In this document: positions 40,676 to 48,317 of the stretch, piece after piece
How the letters are laid out: every line of letters starts with the position of its first letter
Position numbering within the stretch: the stretch's first letter is position 1
NCBI RefSeq assembly: GCF_004345365.1
Contig: NZ_SLVF01000007.1
Coordinates: 186,001 to 250,000 of the forward strand
Direction: 5' to 3'
Length of the DNA: 64,000 nucleotides
DNA from: Kribbella sp. VKM Ac-2568
Lineage (GTDB): Bacteria > Actinomycetota > Actinomycetes > Propionibacteriales > Kribbellaceae
Translations under genes and position numbers: made by a program
The notes under the pieces: generated by a model
What the model saw: only the letters and a program-made list of their open reading frames with translations
Told to the model about the DNA's origin: nothing
Database searches by the model: none

Positions 40676-41695
40676 ATGAAATTCGCTCAGCTCGGCGCGA
40701 CCGGTCTCTACGTCTCGAGGATCTCCCTGGGAGCCATGACGTTCGGCGGCGCCGGCACCCAGCCCTGGGACACCGTCGGGGCCCTCGACCAGGCGGCCGC
40801 GGACACCCTCGTCGGTACCGCGCTGGACCACGGCGTCAACCTGATCGACACCGCGGACATGTACGCCGCCGGCGAGTCGGAGGAGATCCTCGGCCGGAGC
40901 GTGAAGTCCCGCCGCGACGAGGTGCTGCTGGCCACCAAGCTGGCCGCCCGGATGGGCCCGGGCCCGAACGAGGTCGGCCTGTCCCGGCATCACGTGATGA
41001 ACTCGATCGAGAACAGCCTGCGACGGCTCGGCACCGACCACATCGACCTCTACCAGATCCACAACTTCGACCCGGTGACGCCGATCGAGGAGACCTTGCG
41101 CGCGCTCGACGACGCAGTACGGCAGGGCAAGGTGCGGTACCTCGGCGCGTCCAACCTCGCCGCTTGGCAGCTCGCCAGGGCGCTGGGCAAGTCCGACCGG
41201 TTCGGGCTCTCGCGGTTCGTCGCGTCGCAGTCGTACTACTCGCTGGCCGGCCGTGACATCGAAGCCGAGCTGGTGCCGTTGCTGACCGCGGAGAACGTCG
41301 GGCTGCTCGTCTGGAGTCCCCTGGCAGCCGGCTTCCTGTCCGGAAAGTTCGATCGGAACGGGTCCACCGACAGCGACGCCCGCCGGGCCAACGCCGAATT
41401 CCCGCCGGTCGAGCTGGAGCGGACCTACGACATCATCGACGTACTGAGGAAGGTTGCCGAGCGCCGCGACGCCACCGTCGCGCAGACGGCACTGGCGTGG
41501 GTGCTCGCCCAGCCCGCGGTGACCAGCGTGATCGTCGGGGGCAAGCGGCCCGACCAGCTCACCGCCAACCTGGCCGCGGCGGACCTCGAGCTGACCGCCG
41601 AGGACCTGGCCGCGCTGGACGAGGTCAGCCGTACTCCGCTGAGGTACCCCGCGTGGCTCCAGGCCGACCAGAGCTGGCGTCACCCGGCTGCCTGA
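40676..41695 (+). CDS. Aldo/keto reductase
   Basis: A 339-residue NADPH-dependent oxidoreductase with a TIM barrel fold. The opening GATGLYVSRISLGAMTFGG is family-typical. The catalytic set is visible: Asp in LIDTADMY, Tyr in the same motif, Lys in ATKLAARMG and His in LYQIHNFD. The C-terminal cofactor region has TSVIVGGKRPDQLTANL. GAAAGGA stands six bases before the ATG at 40676. It is divergent from the AraC gene, which may control it. The substrate is not evident. Confidence 0.93.
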   Translation: MKFAQLGATGLYVSRISLGAMTFGGAGTQPWDTVGALDQAAADTLVGTALDHGVNLIDTADMYAAGESEEILGRSVKSRRDEVLLATKLAARMGPGPNEVGLSRHHVMNSIENSLRRLGTDHIDLYQIHNFDPVTPIEETLRALDDAVRQGKVRYLGASNLAAWQLARALGKSDRFGLSRFVASQSYYSLAGRDIEAELVPLLTAENVGLLVWSPLAAGFLSGKFDRNGSTDSDARRANAEFPPVELERTYDIIDVLRKVAERRDATVAQTALAWVLAQPAVTSVIVGGKRPDQLTANLAAADLELTAEDLAALDEVSRTPLRYPAWLQADQSWRHPAA

Positions 41696-41761
41696 TGTGG
41701 GTGGGTGGTTGCTAGATCTAGGTAGCTTTTGCCGATGAGCAGGGTGCGCTGGGCGCCGTAC

Positions 41762-41809
41762 AAAAGAATCGCCGGTTCCTCGAGGGACCGGGTTTCACAC
41801 GATTCTTTT
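41762..41809. terminator. Large hairpin between the reductase and flavin oxidase genes
   Basis: AAAAGAATCG (41762-41771) and CGATTCTTTT (41800-41809) are perfect 10-base arms; inside, CCGGTTCC and GGGACCGG pair with one G-U. The A and T runs at the ends would make it a terminator in both directions. It ends 16 bases before the oxidase ATG, so it could instead act in that leader. Confidence 0.5.
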
Positions 41810-41825
41810 CCCAGGGGGACAACGA

Positions 41826-43187
41826 ATGACGCTCACACCTCAGTTGCTCGAGGTACTCCGGACGCACATCGCGGGCCGGGTCGTCGGGGCCGACGACCCG
41901 GCGTGGGACTTGGAGCGGGGTGCGTGGCATCTGCTCGCGGACCAGCGGCCTGCGGCCGTAGTACACGTCACCGGCGCGGACGACATCGCGGCCACGATCC
42001 GCTTCGCCCGCCGGCACGAGCTGGCGGTCTCCGCTCAGCCGGTCGGTCACGGCGCCTCGCCGGCGGTGAACGGGACGATCCTGCTCCGCACCGGCGGGCT
42101 CACCGCGATCGACGTCGACATCGCCTCAGGGGTGGTGCGGGTCGAGGCGGGCGTTCGCTGGCGTGACCTGAACGACGCGCTGACCGGGACCGGGCTGACC
42201 AGCCTGCCGGGCAGTTCCGGTGACACGACCGTGGTCGGGTACACCCTCGGCGGTGGGCTGAGCTGGTTCGGCCGGAAGTACGGGCAGGCCGCGAACACGG
42301 TGCGGTCGTTCGAGCTGGTCAACGCGCGGGGCGACTTCCAGCGGGTCACCCACGAGTCCGACCCGGAGCTGTTCTGGGCGCTGCGTGGCGGTGGTGGCGA
42401 GTTCGGCATCATCGTCGCGATGGAGCTGGAGTTGCGGCTCGCGCCGGAGATCCAGGGCGGCCGGATGCTGTGGTCGATCGAGCACGCGCGCGACGTACTG
42501 CGGGCGTTCGCCGACGTCACCGCGACCGCGCCCGACGAGCTGACGCTGTGGGCCTGGTTGCTGAACCTGCCGGACGTGCCGTTCGTGCCCGAGCCCTTGC
42601 GGGGCAGGTGGGTCGCGGCTGTCGACTCGACGTTCCTCGGGTCCGAGGAGGACAGCGAGAAGCTGCTCGCGCCGCTGCGTGCGGTGGCGGAGCCGATCGC
42701 CGATACCGTCGCGAGGGTTCCGCTGAGTGAGCTGGGGTCGATCGCGCAGGAGCCGGATGAGCCGGTGCCGGGGCTGCTCAAGACGGTGCTGCTGTCCGGG
42801 TTCGACTCCGACGCGATCGACTCGCTGCTCGAGGTCGCCGCCCCGGGTACGCCGTCGCCGCTGTTCGCCTTCGAGGTCCGGCACTTCGGCGGTGCGCTGG
42901 CTCGCCCGGACGCATCTCAGGGGGTCGCCGGGGTGATCGAGGAGCCTTACTTCCTGCTCTTCGGCGGTTTCGTCGCAGGTCCGGGCATGGCGGAGGTGAT
43001 CGAGGCAGCCATCGAGGGCGTCGAGGCGAAGATGTCGCCCTGGATCACTGGCCACAACACCCCGAACTTCAGCACCACCGAGCCGTTGACCGCCCTGTAC
43101 TCCGCAGACTCCCTCGCCCGCCTAGGCGCGATCAAGCACCGGGTCGACCCTCACGCCACCATCCGAGGCAATCGCCCGATCGCCTAG
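41826..43187 (+). CDS. FAD-linked oxidase of the berberine-bridge type
   Basis: A 453-residue flavoprotein. The FAD-binding PCMH domain covers about residues 40-210: His75 in QPVGHGASPA is the candidate covalent attachment site, GGLTAIDVD follows, then SGDTTVVGYTLGGGLSWFGR. The Cys that provides a second covalent bond in bicovalent enzymes is missing from that stretch. The C-terminus ends in the BBE-like LGAIKHRVDPHATIRGNRP. It should oxidise alcohols, sugars or alkaloid-like substrates with oxygen. CAGGGGGA precedes the ATG by seven bases. No signal peptide is seen. Confidence 0.9.
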   Translation: MTLTPQLLEVLRTHIAGRVVGADDPAWDLERGAWHLLADQRPAAVVHVTGADDIAATIRFARRHELAVSAQPVGHGASPAVNGTILLRTGGLTAIDVDIASGVVRVEAGVRWRDLNDALTGTGLTSLPGSSGDTTVVGYTLGGGLSWFGRKYGQAANTVRSFELVNARGDFQRVTHESDPELFWALRGGGGEFGIIVAMELELRLAPEIQGGRMLWSIEHARDVLRAFADVTATAPDELTLWAWLLNLPDVPFVPEPLRGRWVAAVDSTFLGSEEDSEKLLAPLRAVAEPIADTVARVPLSELGSIAQEPDEPVPGLLKTVLLSGFDSDAIDSLLEVAAPGTPSPLFAFEVRHFGGALARPDASQGVAGVIEEPYFLLFGGFVAGPGMAEVIEAAIEGVEAKMSPWITGHNTPNFSTTEPLTALYSADSLARLGAIKHRVDPHATIRGNRPIA

Positions 43188-43200
43188 TTCCCTCCCCCAC

Positions 43201-43236
43201 CCCGCCGCCATCCCGTACTCACGGGGAGGCGGCGGG
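43201..43236. terminator. Convergent terminator hairpin
   Basis: CCCGCCGCC (43201-43209) and GGCGGCGGG (43228-43236) form a perfect 9-bp stem between the convergent stops of the flavin oxidase and the LuxR gene. Confidence 0.55.
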
Positions 43237-43244
43237 CCTCGTTC

Positions 43245-45848
43245 TCAGGCCGATTGGCGGGAGTCTTCGGTTAGGTCGAGGGTTTTGGCGATGGTGGCTG
43301 CTTCTCGGCGGGTGCGGGCGTCGAGGCGGGACAGGATGGCCGAGACGTGGTGGTCGACCGTGCGCACCGACACGACCAGCTTCTCCGCGATCTCCGCGTT
43401 GGTGTGGCCCTCGACCAGGAGGCGCAGTACGTCGACCTGGCGATCGGTGAGACCGGCCGGGTTGTTCCTGGACCGCGCTTGGCTGCCGCGGGGGATGCGG
43501 CTCACGCCGAGCTCCCTGAGCTGCCGGCGTACCAGCGAGGCGGCCGGTGCCGCGCCCAGGTTGAGCAGGATCTGGAGCGCCTGCAACGTCGGTTCGCGCT
43601 CCCCCGAACCCGCCATCGCCAGCGCCTGCTCGTACGGCGTGTCCTCCCAGGCGTCGGCGTACTCCAACCCAGTGCACCCCCGACCGCCCTTCCCCAACGC
43701 GTCAGACCAGTCGGCCGTGGCATCGGCGAGGGTGAGATACCGGCAGAGTTCGCGATACGCCGGGGCCGTCAGCACCTCATCGCCCAGATCATCGCGAACG
43801 ACTTCCGCGAGAGCGGCCCGATCGTTCAACCAAGCCCACTCGACGTACGCCGTCGCGGCATAAGCCAGGCCGAGCACCGACCGCTGACGCCGAGACCGCT
43901 CCCACGCATCGGCAAGCAACTCCTCCGCCGCGGCATCACCCCGACGAGCAAGAACGCGGCCGAGGCTGGAGGCGCTGAGCACCGACAGCATGCCCGGCTC
44001 CTCCACGGTGTCGATCAACCACCGCAGGTGTTCCTCCGCGGCCGCCAGGTCTCCTCGGCGCATGGTCAGCAACCCGCGATGGGTCTCCAGGTTGTACGTG
44101 TGCGAGCCGAACCCACGCTCCCGGGTGAACTCGAGGCCGGCCGAGATCGTCTCGTCCAGCTCATCCCACCGACGAGCGCGGTACAGCATCTCGACGAGGT
44201 TGGTGTACCCGCGGGCGACGGCTTCGAAGTCCCCGGTGGCCAGCGCGGCGTCGATGCTGATCCGCAGGTTCTCCAACCCGCCGGGCCGGTCCAGGTCGCA
44301 GTACGCCAGACCGAGATAGTTCAGGCAGAGTGCGGCCAGATCAGTACGCCCGGCCTGCTGGGCGAGACCGTGCGCCTGCTCCAGCGCCGGGATCGCCTCC
44401 TCGGCAGCCCCGGTCAGGACCAGCAGCATGCCGCGACAGCCGATCGCGGCCGGCAGAACCTCATCGTTGCCTTGGGCAACTTCCAGTGCGCGGCCGACCG
44501 CAGCCAGCGCTGCATCCGTCTCACCGGCCAGATAGCAGTGCCTCGCCAGCTGGAGCAACGTCTCAGCCCAGGGCATCGGATCACCCAGCTGCTCGAACAG
44601 CTCGACGGCATCCCGGCACCGCTCGACCGCTTCGGGAAACCTGTGGGCGATGTGCAGCTCCCACGCGTACCCCGCCAGCACCTCAGCCCTCGCGGCGGGC
44701 GGCAGGCGGTCGCAGTACGGGAAGACTGCTTCGTACTGCGCCAGCGCCTGGCGGTGGGAGCCGGCGCGGGTGGCTTGCCGTGCTGCGCGCGGCGCGTACT
44801 CCACGATGGTCGCGATGTCGCCCGCGCCGACGGCGTGATGCACGAGGGCGCAGAGCTCGCGGTCGACGTCGCAGCCGAGGATCAGCCGCACGATGGTCGC
44901 GTTCAGCTCTCGCCGGCGGATCGCGGGGAGCGACTCCTCGATCGCCCGCCGTGCAAGCTCGTGCCGGAAGCGGACGCCTTGCTCGTCGGTCTCCAGCACG
45001 CCGCGCTGCTCGGCCCGGGCGAGAGCCTCGATCCGACCGCCGACCAGCGTCCCGATGTGCTCGAGGTCGACCGGCGTGGGGACGACGGAGAGTTGCTCCA
45101 CCACGGCCACGCTCTCGGGATCCAGGGTGTGCAGCCGGGCGAGCGTCGCGTCGACCACTGTCACCGGTACTGCGTCCGCGGGACCGGCGAGCGCCTCGGT
45201 CAGATAGAACGGGTTGCCTCCGGTCAGCCGGTACAACTCCTCGACATCCCGGCGGGTGCCGACCGCCATCACTCTGACGGCCTCGGCCGAGAGCGGCTTC
45301 AGGCCGACCCGGTGCACAGGCACATCCGTCAGCGAACCCAGCAGCGACCGCAGCGGGTGGCGCGGGTCGATCTCGTCGGCTCGATAGGTCAGAACCAGTA
45401 CTGCGCGGAGACGCTGCAGCCGGCGAGCGAGGTACCGCAGGAGATCCAACGTGGCGTCATCAGCCCAGTGCACGTCCTCGACCACCAGGACAGTCGGCTG
45501 GGCTCCGTCGAACTCGGCCACGATCGCCTCGAACAACCCATCCGTCGCCTCCGCCTGAAGCGCAGCCTCCAAAGGCCCCCCAGACCCCCGAACCGCATCC
45601 CGCAAAGGCTGCAAAGGCGGCGGCGCCAACATGTCATCACAAGCCCCCCGCAATACCCGAACCCCACCCCCCAGCCGAGCCACCACCTCCCGCACGACAC
45701 TCGTCTTCCCGACCCCCGCCTCCCCGGTAACCAGCACCAGCGCCCCACTCTCACGCCGGGCCCCCTCAACCGCCCCCACCACTTCGGCGATCACCCGATC
45801 CCGCTCCACCAACCGCCCCACCACAACCCCCGATCCGAAAACCTCCAC
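43245..45848 (-). CDS. Large ATP-binding LuxR-family (LAL) regulator
   Basis: An 867-residue regulator. The N-terminal AAA/STAND ATPase has Walker A GEAGVGKTSVV near residue 42 and Walker B VLVVEDVHWADD near 120. The middle 400 residues are alpha-helical repeats of TPR type (for instance ALEQAHGLAQQAGRTDLAAL). The C-terminal 65 residues are a LuxR helix-turn-helix: LTDRQVDVLRLLVEGHTNAE, then VSVRTVDHHVSAILSRLDAR. Such regulators in actinomycetes control metabolism or secondary pathways on binding of ATP and an inducer. It stands alone. Targets are not visible; the flavin oxidase is a neighbour but convergent. Confidence 0.92.
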   Translation of the reverse strand: MEVFGSGVVVGRLVERDRVIAEVVGAVEGARRESGALVLVTGEAGVGKTSVVREVVARLGGGVRVLRGACDDMLAPPPLQPLRDAVRGSGGPLEAALQAEATDGLFEAIVAEFDGAQPTVLVVEDVHWADDATLDLLRYLARRLQRLRAVLVLTYRADEIDPRHPLRSLLGSLTDVPVHRVGLKPLSAEAVRVMAVGTRRDVEELYRLTGGNPFYLTEALAGPADAVPVTVVDATLARLHTLDPESVAVVEQLSVVPTPVDLEHIGTLVGGRIEALARAEQRGVLETDEQGVRFRHELARRAIEESLPAIRRRELNATIVRLILGCDVDRELCALVHHAVGAGDIATIVEYAPRAARQATRAGSHRQALAQYEAVFPYCDRLPPAARAEVLAGYAWELHIAHRFPEAVERCRDAVELFEQLGDPMPWAETLLQLARHCYLAGETDAALAAVGRALEVAQGNDEVLPAAIGCRGMLLVLTGAAEEAIPALEQAHGLAQQAGRTDLAALCLNYLGLAYCDLDRPGGLENLRISIDAALATGDFEAVARGYTNLVEMLYRARRWDELDETISAGLEFTRERGFGSHTYNLETHRGLLTMRRGDLAAAEEHLRWLIDTVEEPGMLSVLSASSLGRVLARRGDAAAEELLADAWERSRRQRSVLGLAYAATAYVEWAWLNDRAALAEVVRDDLGDEVLTAPAYRELCRYLTLADATADWSDALGKGGRGCTGLEYADAWEDTPYEQALAMAGSGEREPTLQALQILLNLGAAPAASLVRRQLRELGVSRIPRGSQARSRNNPAGLTDRQVDVLRLLVEGHTNAEIAEKLVVSVRTVDHHVSAILSRLDARTRREAATIAKTLDLTEDSRQSA

Positions 45849-46234
45849 AAAACCCCACCCGACCCTTCCACTCCCCGCTGTGGGAACCGCTGTGCCCGCT
45901 CACGCCACCAGCCGGAGGTGGCTGTGTGCAGGTGGCGAACCACGGGCGGACGTTTCGGCAGGTGGTCCACCACAGCCCGGCGTACGGGAAGTTGAGTCGA
46001 ACCAGGCAGGCGTTACCTACCTGCACATGCGCGCCTGCGATCGGCCGCCCCGCGAGGGTTGATCCACAGCAACCGTCCCTGCGTGCGCCAACCACAACCC
46101 CGCAGTACGCGATGTCGAGGAGCGCACTGAGCCCCATCCCGGCTGACAGGACGGGGCTCAGTCTGCTCAGCGCGAATCCGCGGGGCCTCGGTATCGAACG
46201 TCCCGGGGCTCACTTCGCGCTGCGCAGCCGCGGC
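45849..46234. other. 386-bp intergenic region
   Basis: No gene is supported. It contains a terminator-like hairpin at 46127-46163 and, at 45915-45975, loosely repeated GCAGGTGG words. The LuxR gene promoter must lie near 45849-45950. Confidence 0.55.
46127..46163 (-). terminator. Terminator-like hairpin after the SnoaL gene
   Basis: Arms 46127-46140 and 46150-46163 pair over 14 positions with one mismatch around a 9-base loop (outer ten pairs perfect: ACTGAGCCCC and its partner). It lies 70 bases past the SnoaL stop on the minus strand. Confidence 0.5.
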
Positions 46235-46648
46235 TCACTGCCCAGGCGCCAGCACCGGGCTGTTGTGATAGGCGGCGATCAGCCACTGGCCGTCCCGCTT
46301 CTCGAAGACCCAGGTCGCGTTCACCTTACGTTGGTCGTCCGGAACCCCGGTCTCGCCGGCGAACAGGATGCCGGATTCGCTGATGACGATCGCGCCGTCC
46401 CTGCCGACGAAGCGGATGCTGAGCTGCTTGTTGTAGGTCGAGCTGCCCTTGAGTGGCCCCTCGAAGCCCAGGGCCATGTTCTTGCGGATCACGTCACGGC
46501 TGTCGCGGAGCGAGCCGGTCATGATGGCGGTCGCGTCCGCGGTGTAGTTGGCGACCATGCCGTCGGCGTCGCCAGCCTCCCACGCCTGGTAGGAATCAAC
46601 CAGCACGGCCTGGATTGCCGCCACGTCTTCCGCACGACTGTTCGACAT
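46235..46648 (-). CDS. SnoaL/DUF4440-like protein (SgcJ/EcaC family)
   Basis: A 137-residue soluble protein with an NTF2-like fold: AIQAVLVDSYQAWEAGDADG at the start, VANYTADATAIMTGSLRDSR, and the closing ATWVFEKRDGQWLIAAYHNS. Such proteins bind small molecules or act as accessory factors. The ATG at 46648 has GGGAGATCC upstream. It follows the ECF/SnoaL sigma gene (46835-47833) on the same strand with 186 bases between, and may be a target or partner of it. No catalytic role can be assigned. Confidence 0.85.
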   Translation of the reverse strand: MSNSRAEDVAAIQAVLVDSYQAWEAGDADGMVANYTADATAIMTGSLRDSRDVIRKNMALGFEGPLKGSSTYNKQLSIRFVGRDGAIVISESGILFAGETGVPDDQRKVNATWVFEKRDGQWLIAAYHNSPVLAPGQ

Positions 46649-46834
46649 CGGATCTCCCTTGTGATCGGCTCGCCCGGGGTGTTCCGGCGAACTCGCCAAT
46701 ACATACCGGCGGCGGGTTCGAAACTCATCGCGCCCGCGGTCAAGAGATCTCGAGGCGTGCTCGACAGGGGAGAGGCTGCCGTAGCAGTCGCCGGGTGCCC
46801 TGCTGCCACTCGACCTGTCATCCCCCTCACCCGG

Positions 46835-47833
46835 CTACACACCACCCCCGCCGTTGACAAGGCCCTGGGCGTCGAGGCCGGCCGCCAGACCGAAAGACGC
46901 GAAGACCTCGGAATCCTGGAACACCGAATTCCGGCTGATGCCCTCGGCGGTGACGGTGAAGATCTGGAGCGTGTGCAGCTCGTATCCGCCACCGACGCGC
47001 CGATAGGCGGCGAATCCGGGCTGGCCGCCGTTGGCCGCGACCTCCTTGAGAAGCCAGTCCTTCCCGGCCGCCCCGAAGACCCACTCCATGAACAGGCCGT
47101 AGTTGCTGCGGCCGACGAACCAGTTGACCATCGGCGGCATCTCCATGAGCACGTCCTCGGTGAGCAGCCGCTTGAGACCCTCGACATCGGCCTGCTCGAA
47201 CGCCTTCATGTAGCGATCGACCCAGGCGCGCTGCTCGGCTGCGGACGGCTCGCTGAGAGGTTCCTGGCGGACCCCGACTTCCTTCACCCGGGTACGTGCC
47301 CGCTGCAGGGAGCTGTTCACCGATGCGGCGGTAGTGCCGAGGATTTCCGCCGCCTCGGCCGCGGAGAAGCTGAGTACGTCACGCAGGATCAGCGCACCGC
47401 GCTGACGCGCCGACAGGTGCTGCAGAGCGGCGGCGAACGCCAAGCGCAGGCTGCTGCGGTCGATCACGGCCCTAGCCGGATCGCCCGCGTCCAGCAGCGA
47501 GTCCGGCAAGGGCTGAAGCCAGGCGTTCTCTCCCTGGACAAGCGGGCCGAGCGGGTCCGACGCGGCCACCAGCCCCGACGGCAGCGGTCGCCGGCCGCGA
47601 ACCTCCAAGGCGGTCAGGCAGGCGTTCGTCGCGATCCGGTAGAGCCAGGTGCGCAGTGAGCTGCGAGTAGCGTCGTACTGCTCCCGCGCCCGCCACGCCC
47701 TCAGGTACGTGTCCTGGACCAAGTCCTCGGCGTCGTGAGCCGAGCCGAGCATCCGGTAGCAGTACGCCAACAGCTCCGTTCGGAACGGTTCGACCAGGCG
47801 ATCGAAGCCGTCTTCTCTCCCTGTCACTCCCAT
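46835..47833 (-). CDS. ECF sigma factor with C-terminal SnoaL-like domain (second copy of the type)
   Basis: A 332-residue ECF factor of the same architecture as that at 27391-28383. Region 2 is at about 13-80 (LLAYCYRMLGSAHDAEDLVQ, WLYRIATNACLTAL), region 4 at about 135-195 (LSARQRGALILRDVLSFSAA, TAASVNSSLQRARTRV). The fused SnoaL domain starts near 215 (WVDRYMKAFEQADVEGLKRL) and includes VNWFVGRSNY. Control is thought to occur through the fused domain. The ATG at 47833 overlaps the end of a probable broken small gene upstream. The downstream SnoaL gene is a candidate member of its regulon. Confidence 0.9.
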   Translation of the reverse strand: MGVTGREDGFDRLVEPFRTELLAYCYRMLGSAHDAEDLVQDTYLRAWRAREQYDATRSSLRTWLYRIATNACLTALEVRGRRPLPSGLVAASDPLGPLVQGENAWLQPLPDSLLDAGDPARAVIDRSSLRLAFAAALQHLSARQRGALILRDVLSFSAAEAAEILGTTAASVNSSLQRARTRVKEVGVRQEPLSEPSAAEQRAWVDRYMKAFEQADVEGLKRLLTEDVLMEMPPMVNWFVGRSNYGLFMEWVFGAAGKDWLLKEVAANGGQPGFAAYRRVGGGYELHTLQIFTVTAEGISRNSVFQDSEVFASFGLAAGLDAQGLVNGGGGV

Positions 47834-48142
47834 GCCCCTTCTCTGCTCCCACCAAGACCGCCAAACCCGAGGGCAGCGACACCCATGGCGGGTTCCAGCA
47901 GGCGAGGCAGGACCATGGCGCCGCGCAGGTCCACGTGTACGTCGTAGTCGTGCGCGAGGCGCGTGGCCACGCGATTGACCGGGCGGATGCCCGCCTCGTC
48001 GACCCAGTGATCGGTCAAGGACACGGCCTCGACCGCCATGGCCGCCATCGCGGCACAGAGATCACGCAGGAAACCCCGGAGCCGCGTCACGGATCTCGAT
48101 GACCGTGGGCTCACTCTCCACGGGGATGAGCAGTGCCTTCAC
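47824..48142 (-). pseudogene. Possible frameshifted DUF3846 gene
   Basis: A GTG at 48142 opens KALLIPVESEPTVIEIRD, like the start of DUF3846 proteins, but stops at once after GFPA. In the next frame the text continues as GFLRDLCAAMAAMAVEAVSL, then VNRVATRLAHDYDVHVDLRG and AMVL, which fits the rest of that domain. A one-base shift near 48085-48095 would join the two. The tail overlaps the sigma gene start by ten bases. The similarity is from memory and is modest; it might also be chance. Confidence 0.4.
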
Positions 48143-48317
48143 CGGGCCGACTGTACCAAGACCTCCGATGCCCGCCGGCCGGGCGCCGACCCCGGGAACA
48201 ACCACCCAAGGGGCCAATTTCGCGAAGCGTTGACACTACTTCCCGTACGCCGGGTTGTGGCTGACCTGCCCACGCCACGCGTGGGGCGGCCCCACCTCCC
48301 GTCCCCTGGGTTGTGGT

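Noticed and set aside
43347..45995. An 882-codon plus-strand frame opposite the LAL regulator
   Set aside because: The minus strand carries unmistakable Walker and LuxR motifs; the plus frame is low complexity.
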